A stretch of DNA of 64,000 nt from Thalassotalea_H sp040779345 (GCA_040779345.1 JBFONU010000006.1:184118-248117); one strand, 5' to 3'; counted from the stretch's first letter, positions 8,942 to 18,536 are shown. Made by a program: numbers and translations. The notes: generated by a model from the letters alone, not told the origin.

Positions 8942-9580
8942 TTAAACCTCAGAGCTACTAATGACTTCTGACTCTTCTATTGATGCGGTTAACCATAATT
9001 GATAGCTAGGTAAACTCATCATAGTATCCATATAAGTTTTTATTTTTTCAGGTACTTCAACTTGGTAACTCGCAAATCTTGACACGACAGGTAAATAAAA
9101 AGCATCAGCAATAGAAAACGTGTCAAAAAGGAATTTGCTTTTACTGTTGTCTAAACACGTTTGCCAAAGTTCAATGATCCTATCAATGTCTTTTTGGCAT
9201 TCTTCACTGTAATTTATTACGCTAGGCGTACGCCGACAATTCATCGGCATTTCACTTCTTAATGCTATAAAACCAGCGTGCATTTCTGCACAAATTGAAC
9301 GAGCAATAGCTCTTTGGCTGGTATTTTCAGGCCATGCTTTTCCAGCTAGATAGGACTCATTTAAGTATTCACAAATTGCTAATGAATCCCAGATTTTAAT
9401 ATTATTATCAATTAACACGGGAACTTTATAATTTGGACAAAGCTGAGCCATTTTTTCTTGTGTTTGATGAGTGAAAAGCGGGATTTTATATAACTGAACC
9501 TGTTGTTTAAAGTGCTCTAGTAGCACCCATGGGCGAAGTGACCAAGAAGAATAGTTTTGATTGCCAATAACTAATTGCAT
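8942..9580 (-). CDS. Glutathione S-transferase family protein
   Basis: 212 aa with an N-terminal thioredoxin-fold domain (1-80) and a C-terminal helical domain. The NYSSWSLRPWVLLEHF opening carries the SSWS motif, where a Ser is the likely glutathione-activating residue. KVPVLIDN (cis-Pro loop) and the DSLAICEYLNE glutathione-binding motif follow. This subfamily is separate from classical maleylacetoacetate isomerase, though its position next to fahA invites that idea. It is divergent from the LysR gene. Confidence 0.85.
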   Translation of the reverse strand: MQLVIGNQNYSSWSLRPWVLLEHFKQQVQLYKIPLFTHQTQEKMAQLCPNYKVPVLIDNNIKIWDSLAICEYLNESYLAGKAWPENTSQRAIARSICAEMHAGFIALRSEMPMNCRRTPSVINYSEECQKDIDRIIELWQTCLDNSKSKFLFDTFSIADAFYLPVVSRFASYQVEVPEKIKTYMDTMMSLPSYQLWLTASIEESEVISSSEV

Positions 9581-9736
9581 GTTAAATCCTAATAATTGAT
9601 GGAAATTTAGCTTAGTGATGCTTGCTGTTATCTACAAGCAAATAATATTGATGAGTCGTATCAATATTATTGATAAACAACAGGTTATTTATTTGTTATC
9701 TTGACCATATAATCACTTAAATAGAATGAGAATCCT

Positions 9737-10588
9737 TTGTCTCGAGTTCAAAATATTGATTTCGAATTATTGCGTACTTTTATTGCTGTTGTTGATCATG
9801 GCAGCATTACTCGTGCTTCAAAGCAAATATATCGCACACAGTCAGCGATGAGCATGCAAATTAAACGACTTGAAGAGCAAATCGGACAAACGTTATTTGA
9901 TCGTTCCGGCAGACAGTTAGTCTTAAGTTATCATGGAAAGTCATTAGTGGCTTATGCAAGGCGATTATTAAATTTACATGATGAGGCAATAAATAAATTA
10001 ACCAATAAAGATCACCAAACTCATCTTACTATCGGTTGCCCATTTGACTATAGCGAGTCTTTTCTACCTAAACTGATTGGGGTATTACATCAATCTAATC
10101 CTCTGTTACATATTAGTGTTATTACAGCTAACTCAGGAGAGTTGAGGCGTCTAATGGATGCGGGGACTATTGATGTTGCATTATTAACCCGCTTACCTCA
10201 AAGCAATGAAGGTGTACTTGTGTATCAAGCCCATGGGGTTTGGCTCGCTAAAGAAAAAAGCAGTTTTGAACAACGCCCTTTACCTTTAGTCTTAGTTGAA
10301 CCTGATTGTAAATTTCATAGCTCAGTGATTGATGGCTTAGAAAAAAGCCATATCGATTATCAATTATTATGTGATGCCAGCCAAACACATTTGTTATTCG
10401 CATTAGTCAGAGAACGAAATGCGGTGACAGTAGTTCCTGATGTATTAGTTCCTAACGACCTTATTGGTTTAAGCCATGTTGAGCACTTGCCTGAATTACC
10501 GGTTGCAGAAGTGATCATTAGTTTAAAGGGAGGAGAGCAATCAATTATTGGTTTATCTTTACAAGAGATTGCGTTGAGGATGAAGTAA
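9737..10588 (+). CDS. LysR-family transcriptional regulator
   Basis: 283 aa. The N-terminal winged HTH (FELLRTFIAVVDHGSITRASK, then RTQSAMSMQIKRLEEQIGQTLFDR) is canonical LysR. Residues about 90-280 form a shortened effector-binding domain. TTG at 9737 is the most upstream reasonable start, six residues ahead of the conserved DFELLRTF core. It is divergent from the GST gene across 156 bp, the usual arrangement for a LysR regulator and its target (inference). The TonB receptor downstream is separated by about 500 bp. Confidence 0.88.
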   Translation: MSRVQNIDFELLRTFIAVVDHGSITRASKQIYRTQSAMSMQIKRLEEQIGQTLFDRSGRQLVLSYHGKSLVAYARRLLNLHDEAINKLTNKDHQTHLTIGCPFDYSESFLPKLIGVLHQSNPLLHISVITANSGELRRLMDAGTIDVALLTRLPQSNEGVLVYQAHGVWLAKEKSSFEQRPLPLVLVEPDCKFHSSVIDGLEKSHIDYQLLCDASQTHLLFALVRERNAVTVVPDVLVPNDLIGLSHVEHLPELPVAEVIISLKGGEQSIIGLSLQEIALRMK

Positions 10589-11108
10589 CACTTTTTTTTT
10601 ATTTATGGCTTGACGAGGTACACCTGCTATACCAAGTGGGTAACTACCTAATGCTTTGTATAAAGTATACTTTGTTAATCTATAGTTAATGTTAAATATA
10701 AGTTTTGTTATCAAATTTAAGTGTTTTGTAAAAGTTCAAATTATAAGTATTCTTTTTTTAACTAAGTAATGCGTTATTTAGTTCTTTTTGTTATCTTGTT
10801 TTCTTCGTATATACGAAGTATTTCGCAATGTATGGTGTACCCAATATTGCTAGAGGGTATGGTTTATCTGACTTGTATCGCAATATAGGTAAAGTCTTAT
10901 TAATAAACTCGGTTATTAAAATTGAATTATTGTTAGTAAACTTTTAAAAATAGTTACAAATCTTGTTCTACTCTGCTCTTGTAAAGCATTTCTTGCTGTT
11001 TTATAACATGTTTAGCCTAGATAGCACATTTAAGTGTTAAGGATGTCTCTAGGTAATAATAAAAACTAAATAAATATGTATATCTATAAAACTAGGAAGG
11101 AAATAATC
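10589..11108. other. Long non-coding 5' region of the TonB-dependent receptor
   Basis: About 520 bp, strongly AT-rich, with no open frame of note. It contains one clear element, the 16-bp perfect palindrome listed separately at 10803-10818, and several GGTA/TACC repeats near 10617-10640. No riboswitch fold is recognised. Confidence 0.5.
10803..10818. promoter_or_regulatory. 16-bp perfect palindrome, candidate operator
   Basis: CTTCGTATATACGAAG is fully self-complementary and stands in otherwise featureless AT-rich DNA about 290 bp upstream of the TonB receptor start. The size and symmetry suit a dimeric repressor. The regulator is unknown. Confidence 0.45.
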
Positions 11109-13769
11109 ATGTCTAATAAATTTCGTGCTGGCACGTTAGCCCTCGCTGTGGGTTTAGCGTTAGGTACTGCTCCCTCATTTGCGGCAGAAAAAAAGGGTGC
11201 TGAAGAAGATGTAGAACGTATTGCGGTTGTTGGCTCTCGTGCCGCGCCTCGCTCTGTCGCAGAATCACCAGTACCTATTGATATCATCGGTGGAGATGAA
11301 TTAGGGAAAAACGCATCATCGGATATGCTTGATCAACTTCAAGCTGCGGTTCCATCATTGAATGTTCGTCAGCAACCTATTTCAGATTCAGCGTCTTTTA
11401 TCCGTCCGATAAACTTACGTGGTTTATCTTCTGATTCAACGTTAATTTTATTAAATGGTAAACGTCGTCACCGTGCATCAGTTATTGCCTTCCAAGGCGG
11501 TGGTGTTAATGATGGCGCACAAGGTGCTGATATTTCAGTGATACCTACTGTTGCTATGAAGCAAGTGGAAGTATTGCGTGATGGTGCTGCTGCTCAATAT
11601 GGCTCTGATGCGATTGCAGGGGTTATTAACTTCGTTTTAAAAGATGATGCTGATGGTGGTTCAATTTCAGTTCGTCAAGGTGAGTATTATGAAGGTGATG
11701 GTGCGCAAACTATCGTAGATGGGAATATTGGCTTGCCTTTAACTAAAGATGGCTTTGTTAATTTATCATTCCAATATAAAAATGTAGATGCGACAAGTCG
11801 AAGTGTTCAGCGTCCCGATGCTCAAGCACTTATCGATGCGGGGAATACCTATATAAATGATCCTGCAATGGTTTGGGGTAACCCTGAAATTGAAGATGAT
11901 ATTACATTATTTGGTAATGTTGGCCTTGATTTAGGAAACGATAAAGAATTTTACATGTTTGGTAATTATTCTGATCGTACAGCAACCGGTGGTTATTATT
12001 ACCGTAATCCGCAAAATCGCGGCGGCGTCTTTACCCAAGAGCGTAAGGACGAATTTTATGATAAAGATGGAGACGGGGTAGCAGATCCAAGTCATAGATA
12101 TTGGCTAGTAGGTGATAGACAAGGATTAGATGCTGATGGCAATAGTATTAGTGGTTGTCCAACAAACTTTTTATTGAATAACTTTGTTACTGGCTGGAAC
12201 TTTACTGGCGATATTCGTAACACACCTGAATATGCAGCCGTTGCGGCCAATGATAATTGTTGGGCATTTAATGAATTAATGCCTGGGGGTTATACACCAC
12301 AATTTACCGGTGAAATTAATGATACATCATTAACTATGGGAACACGTGGCGAAATTAAAGGTGGCTTTTTAGACGAAGCATTATTTGATATAAGCGGCTC
12401 TGTAGGGCGAAATAAATCGACTTATACGCTAGTGAATACTGTTAATCCATCAATGGGAGCGAATCAACCGTTAGATAATTCCTTTGAAGCTGGTTCGTAT
12501 ATTCAATTAGAAAAATCGTTTAATGCCGACTTAACGAAGGGCGTTGACATGGGACTAGAAGAGCTTGTCAACTTTTCAGCAGGTGTTGAATGGCGCGAAG
12601 AAAGTTTCGAGATTATCTCTGGTGAGGAAAGCTCATGGAAACAAGGTCATTTAGCTTCACAAGGCTTTAGTGTTGGCTCTCATGGTTTTGCAGGATTTTC
12701 ACCTGAATCACAAGGTAAAAGTTCACGCCGAAGTGTTGCCGCTTATCTTGATGTTGAAGCGCAAGTGACAGAGCAATTATTATTAGGTGCTGCATTACGC
12801 TATGAAGACTTCTCTTCTTTTGGTGATACAGCAAACTATAAATTAACCGCACAATACACGGTTAATGATGAGCTATCGTTAAGAGCCTCACACAGCACTG
12901 GCTTTAGAGCGCCAACGATTGGTCAAGCTAATGTCGTTAATACACAAACCTCACTTGTCAGTGGCGAGTTAGTTCAATCAGCGACTTATCCACCAACTCA
13001 TCCTGTTTCCGCACAATTAGGCGGTGTTGAACTTGAGCCAGAGGAATCAGAAAGTTTTGCTATTGGTGCAGTCTACCAAAGTGGTGATTTCTTTATGACA
13101 ATTGATGCTTATACTGTTGAGGTGACCGATCGTGTTGCTCAAACAGATAAGATTGATATTACTCAAGCTGATGTGAATGCACTTCAAGGCAAGTACCCAA
13201 GCCCAGAGTTATTACTAGGTGGTAAATTCACTTTCTTTGCAAATGACTTTGATACAACAACTGAAGGCGTAGATATTGTTGCTAATTACTCAATGGAGTT
13301 AATGGGAGGTGATTCACTTCTTAGCTTAGCTTATAACTACAACTCAACAGAAGTTGATAATGCGGGTAGCTATACATCTGCTTTCAAAATCAGACGCTTA
13401 GAAGAGGGTATCCCAGAGCATAGAGCAACATTTACCTTATCTCAAAGCTGGGAGTCGGTAAGTATGTTTGTACGTGCTAACTACTTTGGCGAATGGTTTG
13501 CTACTCATGCTGATGAACCTGATGTTAATAGCTCGTATGGTTGGTCTGAAACAGCAGGAACTTCGTATACCTTAGATGCAGAAGTTAGCTATTTTGTTAA
13601 TGATAGTTGGATTATTTCTGCAGGTGCAAACAATATTCTTGATGAAGGTGCACAACAACTTCAAAAGAATGGCGGAGCATATGGTGTGGTAAGTGCTAAA
13701 TACTACGAAAGTGGTCCTTTCGATTATAATGGCGGCTTCTACTACGTAAAAGCTCAGTATAATTTCTAA
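11109..13769 (+). CDS. TonB-dependent outer-membrane receptor
   Basis: 886 aa from ATG 11109, chosen because AGGAAGG (11094-11100) lies 8 nt upstream; the longer frame from 11076 lacks such a site. A signal peptide of about 25 residues ends in APSFA-AEK. A TonB-box-like segment (VERIAVVGSR) and a plug domain follow (about 40-170, with LILLNGKRRHRASV and VEVLRDGAAAQYGSDAIAGVINFVLK). The rest is a 22-strand-type barrel ending in the outer-membrane signature ...YVKAQYNF. The substrate is unassigned; no siderophore or glycan genes adjoin it. Confidence 0.93.
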   Translation: MSNKFRAGTLALAVGLALGTAPSFAAEKKGAEEDVERIAVVGSRAAPRSVAESPVPIDIIGGDELGKNASSDMLDQLQAAVPSLNVRQQPISDSASFIRPINLRGLSSDSTLILLNGKRRHRASVIAFQGGGVNDGAQGADISVIPTVAMKQVEVLRDGAAAQYGSDAIAGVINFVLKDDADGGSISVRQGEYYEGDGAQTIVDGNIGLPLTKDGFVNLSFQYKNVDATSRSVQRPDAQALIDAGNTYINDPAMVWGNPEIEDDITLFGNVGLDLGNDKEFYMFGNYSDRTATGGYYYRNPQNRGGVFTQERKDEFYDKDGDGVADPSHRYWLVGDRQGLDADGNSISGCPTNFLLNNFVTGWNFTGDIRNTPEYAAVAANDNCWAFNELMPGGYTPQFTGEINDTSLTMGTRGEIKGGFLDEALFDISGSVGRNKSTYTLVNTVNPSMGANQPLDNSFEAGSYIQLEKSFNADLTKGVDMGLEELVNFSAGVEWREESFEIISGEESSWKQGHLASQGFSVGSHGFAGFSPESQGKSSRRSVAAYLDVEAQVTEQLLLGAALRYEDFSSFGDTANYKLTAQYTVNDELSLRASHSTGFRAPTIGQANVVNTQTSLVSGELVQSATYPPTHPVSAQLGGVELEPEESESFAIGAVYQSGDFFMTIDAYTVEVTDRVAQTDKIDITQADVNALQGKYPSPELLLGGKFTFFANDFDTTTEGVDIVANYSMELMGGDSLLSLAYNYNSTEVDNAGSYTSAFKIRRLEEGIPEHRATFTLSQSWESVSMFVRANYFGEWFATHADEPDVNSSYGWSETAGTSYTLDAEVSYFVNDSWIISAGANNILDEGAQQLQKNGGAYGVVSAKYYESGPFDYNGGFYYVKAQYNF

Positions 13770-13791
13770 GTTAACAAGTTAACAAGTTAAC
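13768..13791. repeat. 8-bp tandem repeat (three AAGTTAAC units) overlapping a stop codon
   Basis: Three consecutive AAGTTAAC copies start within the TAA stop of the TonB receptor gene and end just before its terminator. Confidence 0.8.
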
Positions 13792-13801
13792 TTTAAGCTT
13801 T

Positions 13802-13832
13802 AAAAACCACGCAATTTTGCGTGGTTTTTTTA
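13802..13832. terminator. Bidirectional terminator between TonB receptor and cca
   Basis: A GC-rich stem AAAAACCACGCAA / TTGCGTGGTTTTT with a minimal loop and A/T flanks lies between convergent genes. Confidence 0.9.
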
Positions 13833-13864
13833 TTGACGGTCTCTAGTATTGAAGTATTAATTTT

Positions 13865-15118
13865 CTAGGGCTTTAGTTGAAGGGCTAATTCCTCAATAAC
13901 ACTTAGCTTTTGTTTATTCATCGCCTCTTTAATTTGTACACCTTTAATACCTTGTTTAACAAACTCAGTCGCTTTCACCTCATTAGCTTTGGTAAACAAA
14001 GCCTGTAAAAAATCCGCTTGAGGATACAACTGGTTCTCGAAACCAAGTCTTCCTGTGGCATCGGCTTGGCAGGCCAATAAAAAATCAGTAAATTCCTCGG
14101 GTTTACGCCAAGCATCAAGATCATTGAATAGAGTTAAAATTGTTTGTGGTTTTAACTCAAAAGCTCTGTGGCAATGTAAATGAAATTGGCAAACTTTTAA
14201 TGCGAATGACTTTATTTTATTGGGCACTTTTAGTGTCTGACAAATCTTTTCAATTAATGGTAACCCTGATTTTTCATGGCCATAATGTTTAGGCCATGTA
14301 GCTTTAGGTGTGAGCGTCTTTCCTAAATCATGACACAGAGCGGCAAAGCGAATAGAGATTTTGTCAGATAGTTTGACGCTTTGCTGCAGTACCATCATGG
14401 TATGAATGCCAGAGCAAATCTCTGGGTGGTGTTTTTCAGGGTTAGGAATGCCCCATAAGGCATCTAGCTCTGGCCATAGGACTGGTAAAGCGCCACATTG
14501 TCGTAATGTTTGAAAAAATACTTCGGGGTGTTTTTCCGCTAAACTACGTGACATTTCTTGCCAAATTCGCTCAGCTGAGAGTGTCAGTAATTCACCACTT
14601 TCACTGATATTTATCATTAAATTGAGGGTTTCAGGCGCTACGGTAAAGTGAAAGTCATGAAACCTTGCAGCAAATCTTGCAACTCTTAATACTCTTAATG
14701 GGTCTTCAACAAAGGCTTGTGATACATGGCGTAAAATGCGATGTTTAACATCATTTTGTCCGTGATAAGGGTCAATGATTTTTCCTGATTTATCCATTGC
14801 CATCGCATTAATGGTTAAATCTCGTCGTAATAAATCCTCTTCTAAGCTGACATTATTATCAGCATTACAAATAAAGCCCGTGTAGCCTTTACCTTGCTTT
14901 CGTTCCGTTCTCGCTAATGCATATTCTTCTTTGGTGTTCGGGTGGAGAAATACAGGGAAGTCTTTTCCTACTTGTGAAAAACCCAAAGAAAGCATTTCTT
15001 CAATGGTTGAGCCAACAACAACCCAGTCGTTGTCGTATATATCGCGGCCAAGTAACTTATCTCGAACTGCGCCACCAACTAAGTAACTATTAAGTGAAGA
15101 TGTTATAGAATTAGGCAT
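13865..15118 (-). CDS. cca: Multifunctional CCA tRNA nucleotidyltransferase
   Basis: 417 aa. It adds or repairs the 3' CCA end of tRNAs; in this long class the C-terminal HD domain adds 2',3'-cyclic phosphodiesterase and phosphatase activity. The class II nucleotidyltransferase head shows YLVGGAVRDKLLGR, the metal-binding DND, RRDLTINAMAM and EDPLRVLRVARFAARF. The HD domain shows HTMMVLQQ and CHDLGK. The length matches the E. coli enzyme. In enterobacteria cca neighbours ygiM/ygiF/glnE; here those genes lie 12-25 kb away. Confidence 0.96.
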   Translation of the reverse strand: MPNSITSSLNSYLVGGAVRDKLLGRDIYDNDWVVVGSTIEEMLSLGFSQVGKDFPVFLHPNTKEEYALARTERKQGKGYTGFICNADNNVSLEEDLLRRDLTINAMAMDKSGKIIDPYHGQNDVKHRILRHVSQAFVEDPLRVLRVARFAARFHDFHFTVAPETLNLMINISESGELLTLSAERIWQEMSRSLAEKHPEVFFQTLRQCGALPVLWPELDALWGIPNPEKHHPEICSGIHTMMVLQQSVKLSDKISIRFAALCHDLGKTLTPKATWPKHYGHEKSGLPLIEKICQTLKVPNKIKSFALKVCQFHLHCHRAFELKPQTILTLFNDLDAWRKPEEFTDFLLACQADATGRLGFENQLYPQADFLQALFTKANEVKATEFVKQGIKGVQIKEAMNKQKLSVIEELALQLKP

Positions 15119-15249
15119 GATGTTATTTGCGTTAGTGACGTTGTCAATTGATTATGCTGAAAGTTTATCATAAATAACAATTGCTTTTTTGACTTCTGTT
15201 AGTCGACAAGGTACTTTCATGTTGTTATTTTTATTCTAATTGAAGAGTT

Positions 15250-16833
15250 ATGTACACTGCTTATTTTGGCCTAAGTGAAGCGCCTTTTACCATTGCCCCC
15301 GATCCTGCTTATTTATTCATGAGTGATCGTCACCGAGAAGCATTAGCTCACTTAAGTTATGGCTTAGGTAATGCTACTACTGAAAATAGCGGCGGCTTTG
15401 TTTTGTTAACCGGAGAAGTGGGTACAGGGAAAACAACAATAAGCCGATCTGTCATGGAGAAGCTACCTGAAAACACCCAAGTAGCCTTTATACTCAATCC
15501 AACCTTGTCTTGCGAGGAGTTGCTGGCGTGTATTTGTGACAACTTAAAAATTCGTTCTAAAAAAACTGGCGCGACGTTAAAGTACCTCACCGATAAAATT
15601 CAAGATAAACTGTTAAAAAATCATCATGATAATATTAATACATTACTTATTATTGATGAAGCTCAGCATTTAAAGCCTGAGGTTTTAGAGCAACTGCGTT
15701 TATTAACGAATTTAGAAACTAATACAAAAAAATTATTACAAGTGATCCTGATCGGTCAGCCTGAATTACAACAACTGCTGCAAAGAAGGGATTTACGACA
15801 GTTAGCACAACGCATAACCGCTAGGTATCATTTATTACCCTTAACAAAAACTGAGCTTAGTCATTATATTAAACACCGCTTAGCTGTTGCCCATTGCACG
15901 CGTCAATTATTTAATAAGTCCGCAATTGCTGCTTTGCACAAAATATCTCAAGGTATTCCTCGAGTAGTGAATTTACTGTGTGATCGCGCATTAATCATCG
16001 CCTATGGAAACAATGATACGGTGATAGGAAAAAAAATCATTCAACAAGCAGCCATTGAAGCACTAGGTGAAACAAGTAAAAAATCAGACGCTTGGCAAGT
16101 ACCAGTAAAAGGAGTATTCGCTAGTATTTTACTTTCTACAGGGCTTTTTTCTGTTTATTGGTTCGGCTTTCAAGAAGCCACTAACGTTACAGTTGATAGT
16201 CAAGAAAATGCTATGAGTGAGAAAGTGTTAGCTAAGTTAGATGACTTAACAACTTCTCTTAATAACATTGAGAATAAACAAAAAGCACTTGAAGAGCAAA
16301 ATACAAAAAATAACTTGGACAATCTTAGCGAGCAGGGGGGAAACATTGAGGGAGAATCACTTGATAACCAACTGAATGAGCAACAGCCACGTATACTAGG
16401 TTATCAACCAGAAAAACTTAAGCCTTCACAAGAGCTTACTCAATTAACAAAGAGTGAACCCTTTGAAATAGTGGCAAAGCCGGGCGTTTCTGAAGATTTA
16501 CTGACACGATTTAAAGACGCAGTGAATGAAACTCAGCCTATTGAAGACAATTTAAACTCGCTAAAAAATGTAGAAAATGAGGATGAACAAGCCTCTCAAT
16601 ACGCAGCCATTCATCAAATGTCAGAAGAGCTGCAATCGGCGTTACCTGCATTACAGTTTGAAATGCACATATTTGCTACTGATGGCCAAGGCTGGGTTCG
16701 CGTTAATGGCAAAGATAAGCATGAGGGCGAGATCATTGCTGACGGAGTTTTACTGACAAAAATACTGCCGCAACATGTCGTATTAAATTTTAATAATGAG
16801 ATATTCACATTGCCAGCGTTATCAAATTGGTAA
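15250..16833 (+). CDS. ExeA/GspA-type AAA ATPase with C-terminal GspB-like domain
   Basis: 527 aa. The N-terminal ATPase (1-270) shows YFGLSEAPFTIAPDP, Walker A GEVGTGKTT, Walker B LLIIDEAQHL and a QRITARYHLLPL sensor region, as in GspA/ExeA. A single membrane segment lies at about 288-307 (ILLSTGLFSVYWFGF). A Glu/Gln-rich linker with coiled-coil potential fills 310-455. The last ~65 residues (WVRVNGKDKHEGEII, then GVLLTKILPQHVVLNF, then FTLPALSNW) read like the periplasmic C-terminal domain of GspB. GspA and GspB together place the type II secretion secretin through peptidoglycan, so this looks like a one-gene GspA-GspB fusion. No other T2SS genes are nearby. Confidence 0.82.
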   Translation: MYTAYFGLSEAPFTIAPDPAYLFMSDRHREALAHLSYGLGNATTENSGGFVLLTGEVGTGKTTISRSVMEKLPENTQVAFILNPTLSCEELLACICDNLKIRSKKTGATLKYLTDKIQDKLLKNHHDNINTLLIIDEAQHLKPEVLEQLRLLTNLETNTKKLLQVILIGQPELQQLLQRRDLRQLAQRITARYHLLPLTKTELSHYIKHRLAVAHCTRQLFNKSAIAALHKISQGIPRVVNLLCDRALIIAYGNNDTVIGKKIIQQAAIEALGETSKKSDAWQVPVKGVFASILLSTGLFSVYWFGFQEATNVTVDSQENAMSEKVLAKLDDLTTSLNNIENKQKALEEQNTKNNLDNLSEQGGNIEGESLDNQLNEQQPRILGYQPEKLKPSQELTQLTKSEPFEIVAKPGVSEDLLTRFKDAVNETQPIEDNLNSLKNVENEDEQASQYAAIHQMSEELQSALPALQFEMHIFATDGQGWVRVNGKDKHEGEIIADGVLLTKILPQHVVLNFNNEIFTLPALSNW

Positions 16834-16967
16834 AGCCAGTTGTTTTGTAATAATGTTGTGGATCAATCGGCTACTTTATTAGCTATTTATTCAAAAAGCA
16901 GTGAATAATGCATTTTGCTGTTGATTGAATTGTCGGGTGACTATTGCTGAACATGACAATATTATCT

Positions 16968-17107
16968 GAACTAATACATCAGAACTAATACATCAGAACT
17001 AATACATCAGAACTAATACATCTGAACTAATATATCTGAACTAATACATCTGAACTAATATATCTGAACTAATACATCTGAACTAATACATCTGAACTAA
17101 TACATCT
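16968..17107. repeat. Tandem array of ten 14-bp units
   Basis: The unit is GAACTAATACATCW. Units 1-3 end in A and units 4-10 in T; units 5 and 7 carry one C-to-T change (GAACTAATATATCT), suggesting a 28-bp duplication step. The array ends 5 bp before the stop codon of the convergent HD-GYP gene. The period is not a multiple of 3 and each unit carries TAA on the + strand, so it is not coding. Confidence 0.97.
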
Positions 17108-17112
17108 GATCA

Positions 17113-18348
17113 TTAATCAATAAATGCCGTTTTGAAGAAACCCAACAAATTAATATTAAATTCTTCGGGCTTAATGCAACAATCAATTTGGTCTTTATAT
17201 TTCGATTCGCTTAAATTAATTTCTTTGATCGGTATGGCTTGATTCATACGAGTATTATAAAAAACTCGCACATAGGGGTGTAATGGTTTTTTTTCATTAA
17301 GTTTACTGATCAGTCCTAGTTTACCGCTATTTAGCTTCACTAAAGTGCCTACCGGGTAAACCCCTAAGCATTGAATAAACTTTTCGACAAGTTCTTCATC
17401 ATAACAATCTGGAGACTCAGCAATTAATGCCTTAAACGCATTAATAGGGTGAACGCTTTTTTTATAGGGTCTTTCACAAGTCATCGCATCATAACTGTCA
17501 ACAATGGCTATCATTCGGCCATATTTTGATATTTCATTACTTTTCAGTTGTTTGGGGTAGCCAGAGCCGTCTAATCGTTCGTGATGTTCCCTGACCATTT
17601 GCATGGCAATATGGGAAACACTCGGCGTTTCTTCTAAAATTTTTAACCCTAACGCAACGTGGCTGCGCATGATATTGTGCTCTTTATCGGTTAAAACGGA
17701 TCTTTTATTTAAAATATCTTTGGGAATTAAAACTTTGCCAATGTCATGTAAAAAAGCCCCAAGAGCCAACTCTTGAATGATACGTTTATCTATTTCAAGG
17801 TGTTTAGCAAAAACTGACATTAAAATTGCAACATTGAGTGAATGTTCAATTAAATAAGAGTCTTTCGTTTGCAAGCGAGACATACAGGTAAGCGCATCTT
17901 GGTTTCTAAAAATAGAATTAACCATCGCATCTGTGGTGCTTTGAACTTCATCAATAGGTAGTGATTTTTCCTGTTTGATTTGTTCAAGAATCTTACTTTG
18001 TAAAGACTTAGCATTCTTATATAAGATATTGGCTTTTTTTAATTCATCATCTAATGAGATCGTTATTTTATTTTTCTGTGGAACCTTGCCTTTGATCTTC
18101 TGCGTTTGTATTTCGGAAAATACTTTCTCTAAGTTCACGGTTTGTTTTTGTTTTTCAGGTACGACAATTAACGTGACAATATTAGCTTTTCGTAACTGCG
18201 TAATACTTTCTTGGCAAGAAATATAGCCTTCAGATTTACTTGTTAAGTTTGCACCATCGGTGAATGATTGAACGTACATCCCAGGCTCAAGCTGATCAAT
18301 TGAGATAGTTAGCGTTTTGTTATCATTGTCTTTGGAGGCTTGATGCAT
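17113..18348 (-). CDS. HD-GYP cyclic-di-GMP phosphodiesterase with DUF3391
   Basis: 411 aa. An N-terminal DUF3391 domain (about 12-130, LTISIDQLEPGMYVQSF) precedes an HD-GYP domain (about 165-330) with HSLNVAILM, FLHDIGKVLIPKDIL, REHHERLDGSGYP and DSYDAMTCERPYK. The metal ligands and the GYP motif are intact, so an active c-di-GMP phosphodiesterase is expected. The C-terminal ~80 residues (YPVGTLVKLNSGKLGLI) form the small beta domain common to this subfamily. It is monocistronic. The 14-bp array abuts its 3' end. Confidence 0.92.
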   Translation of the reverse strand: MHQASKDNDNKTLTISIDQLEPGMYVQSFTDGANLTSKSEGYISCQESITQLRKANIVTLIVVPEKQKQTVNLEKVFSEIQTQKIKGKVPQKNKITISLDDELKKANILYKNAKSLQSKILEQIKQEKSLPIDEVQSTTDAMVNSIFRNQDALTCMSRLQTKDSYLIEHSLNVAILMSVFAKHLEIDKRIIQELALGAFLHDIGKVLIPKDILNKRSVLTDKEHNIMRSHVALGLKILEETPSVSHIAMQMVREHHERLDGSGYPKQLKSNEISKYGRMIAIVDSYDAMTCERPYKKSVHPINAFKALIAESPDCYDEELVEKFIQCLGVYPVGTLVKLNSGKLGLISKLNEKKPLHPYVRVFYNTRMNQAIPIKEINLSESKYKDQIDCCIKPEEFNINLLGFFKTAFID

Positions 18349-18491
18349 AATTTTAGTTATCTTACTGATAGTAAAGGGTTACAAGATTTCATCTGTTGTT
18401 AGATAGAGAAAAGGATCCTCTATGTTTTATATTGTTAAGTATAGAAGATAAAAAGTGAAGTGTTTGATTAAATAATGAAAATACAAGTGAT

Positions 18492-18536
18492 AAATAAGCT
18501 TGGCTTAACTCAAGTGTTGCTTAGCCAAGCTTATTT
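18492..18536 (-). terminator. Terminator of the leu operon
   Basis: A 14-bp perfect stem AAATAAGCTTGGCT / AGCCAAGCTTATTT with a 17-nt loop lies about 45 bp beyond the leuD stop. The T-rich 3' arm makes it a plausible intrinsic terminator for the operon. Confidence 0.7.

Noticed and set aside
8942..9580. The GST beside fahA as maleylacetoacetate isomerase (maiA)
   Set aside because: The NYSSWSLRPW opening belongs to another GST subfamily, and the gene is convergent with fahA rather than co-transcribed.
10589..11108. A Fur box or riboswitch upstream of the TonB receptor
   Set aside because: No GATAATGATAATCATTATC-like site and no known riboswitch core is visible; only the separate palindrome stands out.
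16968..17107. The 14-bp array as a CRISPR
   Set aside because: There are no spacers; units are head-to-tail and only 14 bp, with no cas genes nearby.
18492..18536. The leuD-side hairpin as a second attenuator
   Set aside because: It lies after leuD and before a gene with its own upstream region, so an operon terminator is the simpler reading.
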